NCBI GenBank assembly: GCA_035279905.1 | Contig: DATEGZ010000113.1 | Location: forward strand, 1-64,000 | Reading direction: 5' to 3' | DNA length: 64,000 nucleotides | Origin: DATEGZ01 sp035279905 | GTDB taxonomy: Bacteria; Acidobacteriota; Vicinamibacteria; Vicinamibacterales; SCN-69-37 | Part shown: piece after piece, positions 1 through 7,772 of the stretch | How the letters are laid out: every line of letters begins with the position of its first letter | Numbering within the stretch: the first letter of the stretch is position 1 | Notes under the pieces: generated by a model | What the model was told of the DNA's origin: nothing | The model's input: only the letters and a program-made list of their open reading frames with translations | The model's database searches: none | Position numbers and translations under genes: made by a program

Positions 1-49
1 CCCTTGCTGCGAATCACGTTGACGACGCCAAACATCAAAGGAGCCCATC

Positions 50-319
50 ATGCCGTTGATCAAAGCTCGCACGAACCGCGTCCGATCCGTCCGTCATATC
101 AGCCGGCTCCAGGAACCGAACCGCGACGCGCTCGTGCTCTATGCGCGCTTCATCGGCGACACGGTGGACTACGTGGTCAATCAACTGGTCGAGACCACGT
201 TGCTGAAGGATCGTGACTTCGTCGCGTGGCGCGCCGAGCATCCGCACGAGACCGTGACGATGGGACCTCGGCGTCAATCGAACAGCACGCCGCCGGCCAC
301 CGCCGGGCCGCGAGTGTGA
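50..319 (+). CDS. Small hypothetical protein, possible ribbon-helix-helix relaxosome accessory
   Basis: An 89-residue protein. An AAAGGAG ribosome binding site lies 6-7 bases before the ATG, which decides the start. It is basic at the N-terminus, has a helical middle (around residues 25-60, motif DTVDYVVNQLVE) and a Pro/Thr-rich tail. It sits directly upstream of the coupling-protein gene and is probably co-transcribed. Small proteins at this place in conjugation loci are often DNA-binding accessory factors, and the size and middle segment would fit a ribbon-helix-helix protein. That role is inference; I recognise no family with certainty. Confidence 0.55.
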   Translation: MPLIKARTNRVRSVRHISRLQEPNRDALVLYARFIGDTVDYVVNQLVETTLLKDRDFVAWRAEHPHETVTMGPRRQSNSTPPATAGPRV

Positions 320-320
320 G

Positions 321-2321
321 GTGTCGCTGATGGGCAGGGTGGTCGAGTACCGCGTCGTCCTGAGTCTGGCCGTAAGCGTCATCGGCGGCGCCGCGGGTCT
401 GCACGTGTATCCGTTTCCAGCGGAGGACGCGATCCTTGCGCTGGTGCGCCTCGAGCGCCCGCTGGTGTACGCAGGCTTCGCGTACACGTACGCGGCATTG
501 TGGTTCAGCTCGTCCTTCTTCCTCGCCAGCATCGGCTTTTCGTGTCTCTACATTTTCGTCCCCCGAGGCGGCCGCCAGACGAACACGGCGCCGCTGCCGC
601 CCTATCCCGCACCCGAGCATCGCAACGAACTCTTTCTGGTTCTCGGAGAGCAGCACCACCGGACGTCACCCGAGCGTTCCGCGGCGCCGACATGGCTCAC
701 CATTCCTGAACGAGGCCTCTACACCGGCATGTTCATCGCGGGGGCCATCGGCTCGGGCAAGACCTCGGCCTGCATGTATCCCTATGTCGAGCAACTCCTG
801 GCGTATCGCTTTAGCGACCCCGCGCGCAAAGTCGCCGGGCTCGTGCTCGAAGTCAAAGGGGACTTCTGCCGGCAGGTCCGCGACATCCTGGTGCGTCAGG
901 GACGTGCCGAAGACTACGTCGAGGTGAGTCTCGACTCGCCGTACCGCTACAACCCGCTCCACAACGATCTCGATGCCTACGCGCTGGCGTACGGCATCGC
1001 CACGCTGATGACCAACCTGTTCGGCCGCGGCAAGGAGCCGTTCTGGCAGCAGGCGAGCACGAACCTCGTCAAGTTCGTCATCCTGCTGCACCAGACGCTC
1101 GATGACTACGTCACGCTGTTTCAGGTTTACGAGCACGTCATAAACGCTGACAAGTTGCGTGTGCGGATCGCGGAAGGAGAGCGCCACTTTCGAGCGAACC
1201 ACCGGCGCGTCGTGCTCGACAAACGCGAGCACCTCTTCACCGGCGTGTTGAAGGGCTGGTCGTGGTCCGACGACGAGACCGGCAAGCAGACGTGGGCGGA
1301 GTGGTCATCCGATCTGGTCGAGGCCCTCGGCGCGGCCGGCATCCCCTGGCACCTCGAGCATTCGACACCGCCCACGCGTTGGGCGGACAAGATAGCTCAG
1401 TTCGAGGCCGTGAAGCGATGGTTCGAAGACGACTGGATGCGCATCGAGCCGAAGCTGCGCACGTCGATCATCGAGGGCATCAGCGTGTTCCTGTCGCTCT
1501 TCGATGACAACCCGCGCGTGAAACACACCTTTTGCCCGCCAAAGGAGATGTACGATCCCGCGCGCAACCCGAACGGGGTCTACGGCACGCCGCTCCCGCC
1601 GATCGCGGATCTGATCGAGCAGGGCAAGGTCATCGCGCTCAACTTCCCGATCGCGATGAATCCGGGCTTGGCCCGCGCGCTCGGCACGATGTTGAAGCAG
1701 GACTTTCAGCGCGCGGTGCTCGGCCGTGTCCATCGGATTGACACCGACTCAGCACCCAGCCGGCGGCCGGTCTTGTTCGTCTGCGACGAGTACCAAGCGT
1801 TCGCCACGACGGGCGAGAACGAGCCGTCTGGCGACGAGAAATTCTTCTCGCTGGCGCGGCAGGCTCGATGCGTGCCGATCGTCGCGACGCAGAGCATTAG
1901 CTCGCTCCGGTCCACGCTCTCAGGCGAGTCGTGGCGGACGCTCCTGCAAGGGCTGCGGACGAAGATCTTTCTGACTTTGTCCGATGACTTCAGCGCGCAG
2001 ATGGCGGCGGACTTGTGCGGTAAGGTCGAGCGTCTCAAGCCGGGCTACACGATCACCGAAGCAGGGCAGGACGCGCGTGTCAGCATGTTGACCGGGCGTC
2101 CGGCCGCGCATCGAACCACAGTCAGTGCTGCGAAGACGTATAGCCTGCAGCACGAATACATGTTCCAACCGAAGATCTTCGCGGAGCTCCAGAATGGCCA
2201 GGCGATCGTCCTGCCGTACGACGGGCTCAATCCGCTCCCACCAACGTACTGCTACCTCAAGCCGCACTATCTGAATGCTCAGATCAGCTACTTCGATCAC
2301 GCGGCAACGGGAGCGCTGTAA
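321..2321 (+). CDS. traG: Type IV secretion coupling protein (TraG/VirD4 family)
   Basis: Inner-membrane ATPase that would bring the relaxase-DNA complex to a conjugative type IV secretion channel. The 666 residues hold two N-terminal membrane segments (about residues 10-30 and 50-80), a Walker A motif GAIGSGKTS at 141-149 and a Walker B-like VCDEYQAF with D489-E490. The length fits TraG/VirD4 proteins. I take the GTG at 321; an ATG at 330 is the alternative. The stop overlaps the next ATG by one base (TAATG), implying translational coupling. No relaxase or other channel genes are visible here, so the element is either cut by the window edge or degraded. Confidence 0.93.
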   Translation: MSLMGRVVEYRVVLSLAVSVIGGAAGLHVYPFPAEDAILALVRLERPLVYAGFAYTYAALWFSSSFFLASIGFSCLYIFVPRGGRQTNTAPLPPYPAPEHRNELFLVLGEQHHRTSPERSAAPTWLTIPERGLYTGMFIAGAIGSGKTSACMYPYVEQLLAYRFSDPARKVAGLVLEVKGDFCRQVRDILVRQGRAEDYVEVSLDSPYRYNPLHNDLDAYALAYGIATLMTNLFGRGKEPFWQQASTNLVKFVILLHQTLDDYVTLFQVYEHVINADKLRVRIAEGERHFRANHRRVVLDKREHLFTGVLKGWSWSDDETGKQTWAEWSSDLVEALGAAGIPWHLEHSTPPTRWADKIAQFEAVKRWFEDDWMRIEPKLRTSIIEGISVFLSLFDDNPRVKHTFCPPKEMYDPARNPNGVYGTPLPPIADLIEQGKVIALNFPIAMNPGLARALGTMLKQDFQRAVLGRVHRIDTDSAPSRRPVLFVCDEYQAFATTGENEPSGDEKFFSLARQARCVPIVATQSISSLRSTLSGESWRTLLQGLRTKIFLTLSDDFSAQMAADLCGKVERLKPGYTITEAGQDARVSMLTGRPAAHRTTVSAAKTYSLQHEYMFQPKIFAELQNGQAIVLPYDGLNPLPPTYCYLKPHYLNAQISYFDHAATGAL

Positions 2322-3277
2322 TGAGCTTCGACGTCATCCTGCCGTTTCTCCGGCCAATCGCGCACTTGATCAAAGACCCAGACGTCAGCGAGATCATGGT
2401 CAACGGCTCGCGCCGCATCTTCGTAGAGCGCCAAGGACTCGTGAATGAGGTGTCCGACGTGCGACTCGATGAACGCAATCTGCGTGTCGCTGTGAAGAAC
2501 ATTGCCAGAGCCCTCGGCGATGACGTGTCGGAGGAGAAGCCGATTCTCGATTCGCGGCTTCCCGACGGCTCGCGCGTCGCAGCCGTGTTTCCACCGTGCA
2601 GTGTTGGTGGTACGACCCTTACGATTCGCAAATTCCAGACGAAGTTCTTCACGGCGGATGAACTGGTCCGTATCGGCACGTTGACGCCCGCCGTGCTCGC
2701 GACCCTCCGAGATGCGATCGCGGCCAATCAGAACATCCTGATCAGCGGCGGGACCAGCACGGGCAAGACGACGCTCCTGAACGCGCTCGCGGCGTTCCTG
2801 CCGCTGACCGACCGTGTTGTGCTCATCGAGGATACGGCGGAGCTACAGCTCGATCGCTCGAACCTTGTCCGCTTCGAAGCACGGCGGGAACAATCCGGGC
2901 TGCCGGCTGTCACAATTCGCGACTTGCTCAGGGCGACACTCCGCCACAGGCCCGATCGCATCATTGTGGGTGAGGTGCGCGGCGGTGAAGCCTTCGACTT
3001 ACTGCAAGCTCTGAATACAGGCCACTCCGGCACGCTCTCCACGATTCACGCCAATTCCGCCGAGCAGGCGCTCGCCCGATTCTCATCCTGCGTGGTCCAG
3101 AGCGGCGTCGAGCTGCCATATCAGGCAGTTCGGTACCAGATCGCCGACGCGATCGATTTGGTGCTGCACCTGTCTCGCGTCAACGGCACCAGACTGGTCA
3201 AAGAGTTGATCCGTATCGGGCGTTACGACGTCTTGCGCGATCGATACGAGCACGACGATGTCGATTCACACGAGTGA
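2321..3277 (+). CDS. trbB: Conjugal transfer ATPase, TrbB/VirB11 family
   Basis: A hexameric traffic ATPase that powers type IV secretion from the cytoplasmic face. The 318 residues show the family order: an N-terminal domain with the EIMVNGSRRIFVE stretch, Walker A GGTSTGKTTL with K149, an Asp box near VLIEDTAEL, a Walker B-like region IIVGEVRGGEAFDLL and a His box GHSGTLSTIHAN. The reading frame is intact. It is coupled to traG by a one-base overlap and overlaps the next gene by 20 bases. The usual trbC-trbL genes are not found downstream. Confidence 0.93.
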   Translation: MSFDVILPFLRPIAHLIKDPDVSEIMVNGSRRIFVERQGLVNEVSDVRLDERNLRVAVKNIARALGDDVSEEKPILDSRLPDGSRVAAVFPPCSVGGTTLTIRKFQTKFFTADELVRIGTLTPAVLATLRDAIAANQNILISGGTSTGKTTLLNALAAFLPLTDRVVLIEDTAELQLDRSNLVRFEARREQSGLPAVTIRDLLRATLRHRPDRIIVGEVRGGEAFDLLQALNTGHSGTLSTIHANSAEQALARFSSCVVQSGVELPYQAVRYQIADAIDLVLHLSRVNGTRLVKELIRIGRYDVLRDRYEHDDVDSHE

Positions 3278-3521
3278 CCGCACACCCCAACCTGCGGTCG
3301 AACCGCCATCGTCGCGAGACGACGTGATGCTGATCGATGAGGTCGCGGCGACTTTGAAGATCACGGTGAAGCAGATTCGCCGCCTTGAGCGGCGCGGGGC
3401 GTTCCCGATCCCGCGCCTACCGAAGCTGGACCGGCATCCGCGGTACTCGCGAGTTCTTGTCGAGCGGTTCGCCGCTGGGGAGGTACCGCGCCTGATGTCC
3501 CGTCGGCGTCCGGTCGCCTAG
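3258..3521 (+). CDS. Small helix-turn-helix (MerR/excisionase-type) protein
   Basis: An 87-residue protein. Residues 24-60 (IDEVAATLKITVKQIRRLER, then GAFPIPRLPKL) match the short winged helix-turn-helix of excisionases and AlpA-like regulators. It starts inside the end of trbB, so it is expressed with the conjugation genes. A regulatory or excision role for the mobile element is likely but inferred from family and position only. Confidence 0.7.
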   Translation: MSIHTSDRTPQPAVEPPSSRDDVMLIDEVAATLKITVKQIRRLERRGAFPIPRLPKLDRHPRYSRVLVERFAAGEVPRLMSRRRPVA

Positions 3522-3522
3522 A

Positions 3523-3876
3523 ATGTCCGCCAGCGGGCCGCCGTTGCGGCGTCACGCGGAGACTCTGTACCAGCCGTCGCCACCGGTTGTAGAACGCGGC
3601 CCCGGTCGACGAGGCGCCATCGAAACTCTCGCTGACCGCTAGGCTGGCCCGCGACGAAACGGTTCGAAAACCGCTCAGTGAAGAACAGACGTGGCTCTTG
3701 CGCGCACAGGATCTCGTTCGGCAGGCGCAGCGCCTCCGCGAGTTGGAGAGCACTCGATTCTGGCCGGCCACCTGGCGACGCTGGGCGATCGCGATGGCAC
3801 TCGCGGCCAGCACCGCCGCTGCGGCCGGCGGGCCCGGAGAAGACCAGAGAGTGCGGCGTGCTAGGCTCTACGGCCA
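3523..3876 (+). pseudogene. Frameshifted remnant of a small membrane protein gene
   Basis: A frame opens with ATG at 3523 and reads 39 codons to a TAG at 3640. It then appears to continue in the next frame through LARDETVRKPLSEEQ and a helical Arg/Leu-rich stretch into WAIAMALAAST, a probable membrane segment. A single-base indel near 3635-3642 would join ETLADR to LARDE into one coding sequence of roughly 100 residues. The downstream part stays open past 4000 but only overlaps the ASCH gene. I read this as a broken member of the conjugation operon; the family is unknown, and two separate small genes remain possible. Confidence 0.4.
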
Positions 3877-4218
3877 GTGGGAATCGTACGTGCCATCAGC
3901 GTTCGACAGCCTTACGCCGAACAGATTCTTCGGCGTTCGAAGCGGGAGGAGTTCCGCTCTAGAAGCACCCGTATTCGCGAACGCGTCTGGATCTATGCCT
4001 CTGAACGACCCGCGGATGATCCGGGCGCCTGGCGATCCGTCCGGAAGAAGTCGGGTGACCTGCCGACTGGCGTGATTGTCGGTTCTGTCGTGATCGTAAG
4101 CGTCCGAACACGCGCCAACGGCGATTTCGCTTACAAGCTTGCCGCGCCGAAGCGCGTGGCAAGACCGAAGCGGCCCAGAAACCAGCCACAGCCCGTGTTT
4201 TGGCGTCCGGAATTCTGA
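3877..4218 (+). CDS. ASCH-domain protein
   Basis: A 113-residue protein with a GTG start. The N-terminus AISVRQPYAEQILRRSK, followed by RIRERVWIYAS and LPTGVIVGSVVIV, matches the ASCH fold (PUA-like, predicted RNA or nucleic-acid binding). The C-terminal QPQPVFWRPEF is also typical of short prokaryotic ASCH proteins. It is probably a cargo gene of the mobile element. No ribosome binding site is obvious. The substrate is unknown. Confidence 0.7.
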   Translation: MGIVRAISVRQPYAEQILRRSKREEFRSRSTRIRERVWIYASERPADDPGAWRSVRKKSGDLPTGVIVGSVVIVSVRTRANGDFAYKLAAPKRVARPKRPRNQPQPVFWRPEF

Positions 4219-4458
4219 TCCAAGGACTCGCGAACGTTCTTCAAGCGGGCGGTTGCAGCCCGATGATCACTATTGTCCTATCCGTTCCTTGGAGGCGGCT
4301 TGCCCTGACCGGCCTTGTCACATCTGCTGAATACCCTGATCGCCGAGATAGAATCGCCGCGCGCGCCCCGTTGAGGAGAGTTTCTTGGAAGGTGCACTCG
4401 TAAGCCCGTCCTCCCAGTAGCGATCCTTGTCAGGACGGGATCTGAAAGGTGCTCGACG

Positions 4459-5775
4459 ATGAGCGAATGGACTGATCGAGTCAAGAACCACGCGATCTGG
4501 CAGCATTTGGCCGCGCTCGGATCCGCGACGGATCGGGCAGCCGGTCACGAGGCCATTGACGAAGTCAGCTTGGCGGCCCTCGATAGGATTAGAACCGTCC
4601 TGAGCTTTGTCGGGAAGCGCCTCGCGTCCGCCGACCCAGTTCTGCTTTCCCACGGCGCGTTGGAGGCGATCGCTGGTGCATTGCGCGATGCCGCCGCGCA
4701 GCTGGATGCGTTTCTAGCCAATGGCAACGTCCAGCATGTCGCGAACGCAGCGCTGCGATGCGACGACGCATTGCCCATGGCCGGCAGTCTTCCTCTCGCC
4801 ATTTCGGTGGACGAATGGACGAGTGTTCTCCAAGCAGCTACGGCGTATCGGGTCGGGCTAGAGGAACACCTTAGGTCGTCCCTTGAAAAGGGACACTTGG
4901 CCGTCTCCGCAGTCGAGACCGAAGCAAGCGGCGTGCAAGCGCGACTTGCGGAGCTTGCGACGGAGATTGGAAATGAACGCACGCGTCTGACTGCGATGAC
5001 CACCGAGTTTCAGGGCCAGTTTTCGAGCGTCCAGGAGGAGCGTGCGCGAGAATTCAGAGAGGCAGAGAAAGCCCGTCAGGACAAGGCGTCGGCTCTCGTG
5101 GAAGAGTACGGAAAGAAGCTCGCTGATCAGGATCTTGAGTCCTCGCGTCACCGAGATGCGTTGAAACTGTCGCACGAGGCTGATCTCGCGACTCTACGTC
5201 AACAGTACGTAGCGGGTGGCGAAGCCCTCATTGAGGAGTTGAGACAGCAACAACAAAGAGTGGAAAAACTGGTCGGAGTGGTCGGGAATCTGTCGCTCAC
5301 TTCTGGGTATCTCACAAACGCCAACTACGCGCGAAAGGTCGCGTGGTTCTGGCAAGTGACAACCCTCTTGGCGTTCTCTGCCGTCATCACATTCGCGTAC
5401 TTCGCATTCCTTCACGTGATGCAGGGCGAGTTTTCATGGCCGCATTTCGCCGGCAGACTTGCGTTGACTCTGACGGCTGGCGCGTTTGTGGCCTATTCGG
5501 CGGCTCAGGGTGACCGATTTGTGGAGAGCGAGCGTCGGAATCGGAAACTCGCGTTGGAGCTTGAAGCGTTGGGACCGTTCCTTGCGCCGCTGCCCGACGA
5601 GATGCGACAGAAGTTCAGGCTCGAGCTTGGCGACCGAATGTTTGGACGCGACGATGCCAGCCTTTCGCGACGCGTCGATCGAAGTCCAGCAACCGCGATT
5701 GATGTCCTGCTGAAGAACAAGGAATTCATGAAGTTCCTTGAAGATCTCCTCAAGGCCAGTAGAGCAAGTGGATAG
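4459..5775 (+). CDS. Coiled-coil protein with two membrane segments, unknown function
   Basis: A 438-residue protein preceded by an AAAGGTG-like ribosome binding site. Residues about 150-270 are Glu/Lys/Gln-rich with coiled-coil character. Two hydrophobic helices follow (about 294-318 and 330-350), then a cytosolic Arg/Glu-rich C-terminus containing LGPFLAPLPDEMRQKF. It is the first gene of a tight three-gene set with the DUF4062 gene and the 254-residue gene. Membrane-anchored coiled-coil proteins next to DUF4062 proteins and restriction systems suggest an antiphage role, but this is inference from neighbourhood. Confidence 0.75.
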   Translation: MSEWTDRVKNHAIWQHLAALGSATDRAAGHEAIDEVSLAALDRIRTVLSFVGKRLASADPVLLSHGALEAIAGALRDAAAQLDAFLANGNVQHVANAALRCDDALPMAGSLPLAISVDEWTSVLQAATAYRVGLEEHLRSSLEKGHLAVSAVETEASGVQARLAELATEIGNERTRLTAMTTEFQGQFSSVQEERAREFREAEKARQDKASALVEEYGKKLADQDLESSRHRDALKLSHEADLATLRQQYVAGGEALIEELRQQQQRVEKLVGVVGNLSLTSGYLTNANYARKVAWFWQVTTLLAFSAVITFAYFAFLHVMQGEFSWPHFAGRLALTLTAGAFVAYSAAQGDRFVESERRNRKLALELEALGPFLAPLPDEMRQKFRLELGDRMFGRDDASLSRRVDRSPATAIDVLLKNKEFMKFLEDLLKASRASG

Positions 5776-5822
5776 AAAGTCAGTTCTCAAGTCTCGTAGA
5801 GTCGGAGTCCCGTGGGAGACCA

Positions 5823-6926
5823 ATGAAAGTCTTCATCAGCTCGATTGTTCAGGGACTGGAGCCGCTTCGAGACGCGGCCGCGAGGGCCGTGAAGATCTTG
5901 AATTACGAAGTCGTCCGCGCTGAGGACTTCAACGCTCGGGCGGACTCACCGCAACCGGTGTGCCTGGCCGGAGTCAGAGCCGCCGATGTCACAGTCCTTA
6001 TCCTTGGTGGCCGCTACGGCGAGCCGCAAGGCGCACAAGGCCTCTCGCCGACTCATGAAGAATACCGAGAGGCCCGCGACCACGGTAGAGTGCTGGCTTT
6101 CATCCAGGAGGACGTCAGTCCCGAGCCTCGCCAAGAAGCATTCATCCGCGAGGTCCAGCAGTGGCTACACGGGCAGTTCACGGCCAGGTTTTCCTCCGCC
6201 GAGGAATTGAGGGACGCTGTGACTACCGCGTTGCATCACTTTGAGCTCAACCGAAGGGCTGGCCCTGTCGACGAAGCCGAAGTCGTCGGTCGCGCGCGGT
6301 CGCTGTTGCAAGACAGTCGCGGGATTTCATCACCGCGGCTCGCCGTTGCCCTGAGCGGTGGTCCTCGCCAAGAGGTGCTTCGTCCGGGACAGCTGGAGTC
6401 GAACCAAGTCGTCAGGACAATCCAGCAGGAAGCGATGTTTGGCCAGACGCCCGTGCTCGATCCAGAGAGCGCAACCACAGTGGCACTCAGGAATGGGCGG
6501 CTAGTTCTTCAACAGGACGAAGCGTCGATCCTCCTCACCGCGCTTGGGGATCTGCGGATCGTTCAGGCCGTTCAACGGCTATCCGAAGGCGGCACCTACT
6601 TCGCTGCGCTCGTTGAAGAAGAAGTCGAGGAAGACTTGGAACGCGCAATTCGATTCGGCGGTTGGCTGCTCGACAACATTGACTCGCCACGACGGCTGTC
6701 GTCGATCGCGGTCGTCGGTTCGATCATGAACGGCGGATATCTTGGGTGGATGACGAGTGAGGAGAAAGCGAAGAGTCGGGGGGCGATTGTCGTAGGGACC
6801 CGCGGTGAAGCAACCGTGTCTGTGGAGTTGACCCCACCAGTGCGACCGAGAGCGGCGCTCCTGGCCAGCGCGAAAGTGCTTGCTGAGGACCTCACAGTGC
6901 TTCTGCGTCGTGAGCTGAAGACATGA
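5823..6926 (+). CDS. DUF4062-domain protein
   Basis: A 367-residue protein. The first 85 residues (MKVFISSIVQGLEPLRDAA, then VLILGGRYGEP and THEEYREA) are a clear DUF4062 domain, which is related to TIR and nucleoside 2-deoxyribosyltransferase folds and is often the N-terminal module of STAND-type sensors. No NTPase motif follows. The remainder (about 150-367) is unrecognised and includes a MNGGYLGW stretch. Its stop overlaps the start of the next gene by four bases (ATGA). Together with the upstream membrane protein this resembles a compact sensor/effector cassette. Activity is not shown. Confidence 0.8.
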   Translation: MKVFISSIVQGLEPLRDAAARAVKILNYEVVRAEDFNARADSPQPVCLAGVRAADVTVLILGGRYGEPQGAQGLSPTHEEYREARDHGRVLAFIQEDVSPEPRQEAFIREVQQWLHGQFTARFSSAEELRDAVTTALHHFELNRRAGPVDEAEVVGRARSLLQDSRGISSPRLAVALSGGPRQEVLRPGQLESNQVVRTIQQEAMFGQTPVLDPESATTVALRNGRLVLQQDEASILLTALGDLRIVQAVQRLSEGGTYFAALVEEEVEEDLERAIRFGGWLLDNIDSPRRLSSIAVVGSIMNGGYLGWMTSEEKAKSRGAIVVGTRGEATVSVELTPPVRPRAALLASAKVLAEDLTVLLRRELKT

Positions 6927-7687
6927 GTGCGACGGATCTCGACGCTCTCGACCGACAGCGCCGGCGCTGGCGTCGTGCGCGCAGGCCCTTGCGTCTCTTA
7001 GATCCAACCGACGACCAGTTCGCAATTGGCGGTCTTGGCAGTCGCGTGGAGGATCTGACTGTGAGGCTGGCGATTCTGCCAGCGGACCCCTGCGCGTACA
7101 GGGCTGATTTCGATGACTCCTTCTGGAACACGTTGATGACGCACAACGGAACAGGTGCAAGTCGTCCTTTCTCCGGTGCCACGTCCAAGTGTCCGACATC
7201 GACAGCGGCCGTTCGATTCAGTTCATCGCCAGGGAGGGGGTGGCGAGAATTCCTGGCCCTAGACCATGCCGGTGCGCTCGATGTCGGCTGTGGCCGCGTG
7301 ACGGGCTTCCGTCCTGAACGCGGGGCCACGGGTGACCAAGGCATGGTTGGCCAGTTCTTCCTGCTTCCGATTTTCGACCGCGTTAGAGTTGGCTGCGGTG
7401 TATTCTCCGCGTTTGCGAGACTGTTGAAACTCAGTCCTCCGTACGAATTGTCGCTAGCGCTGCGCGGGACTGGAGGGACGTGTTTGGGGCGGTTCGCTCA
7501 GGGTTGGCAGGAACCTCAGCATGCGTTTCCTGAGGAACTCTCGATCTGTCACGAGCCCAACATACTGATTCGACGCGAGATCTTTTCTGACTCAGACGGC
7601 TGGCCAGAATCCATCAGCGAGAGTCTTGCTGTCCAGGTTGAGAACGCGTTCGAATCGGCGTTGGAGCGCTTTAGGCCACGACGATAG
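6923..7687 (+). CDS. Hypothetical protein, third gene of the DUF4062 module
   Basis: A 254-residue protein translationally coupled to the DUF4062 gene by an ATGA overlap. It has a basic N-terminus (RQRRRWRRARRP), a motif WREFLALDHAGALDVG near residue 105, and no membrane segment or known catalytic signature. The overlap indicates that it works with the DUF4062 protein. I do not recognise the family. Confidence 0.7.
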   Translation: MSATDLDALDRQRRRWRRARRPLRLLDPTDDQFAIGGLGSRVEDLTVRLAILPADPCAYRADFDDSFWNTLMTHNGTGASRPFSGATSKCPTSTAAVRFSSSPGRGWREFLALDHAGALDVGCGRVTGFRPERGATGDQGMVGQFFLLPIFDRVRVGCGVFSAFARLLKLSPPYELSLALRGTGGTCLGRFAQGWQEPQHAFPEELSICHEPNILIRREIFSDSDGWPESISESLAVQVENAFESALERFRPRR

Positions 7688-7772
7688 TTCAAGGTGAGTG
7701 CCCCCGGGCGGCCTCGTCGTCCGCTTGGAGCCTCACCCTTGATCGTAGAATCTGCCGAGCCCGGCTGCCCGC

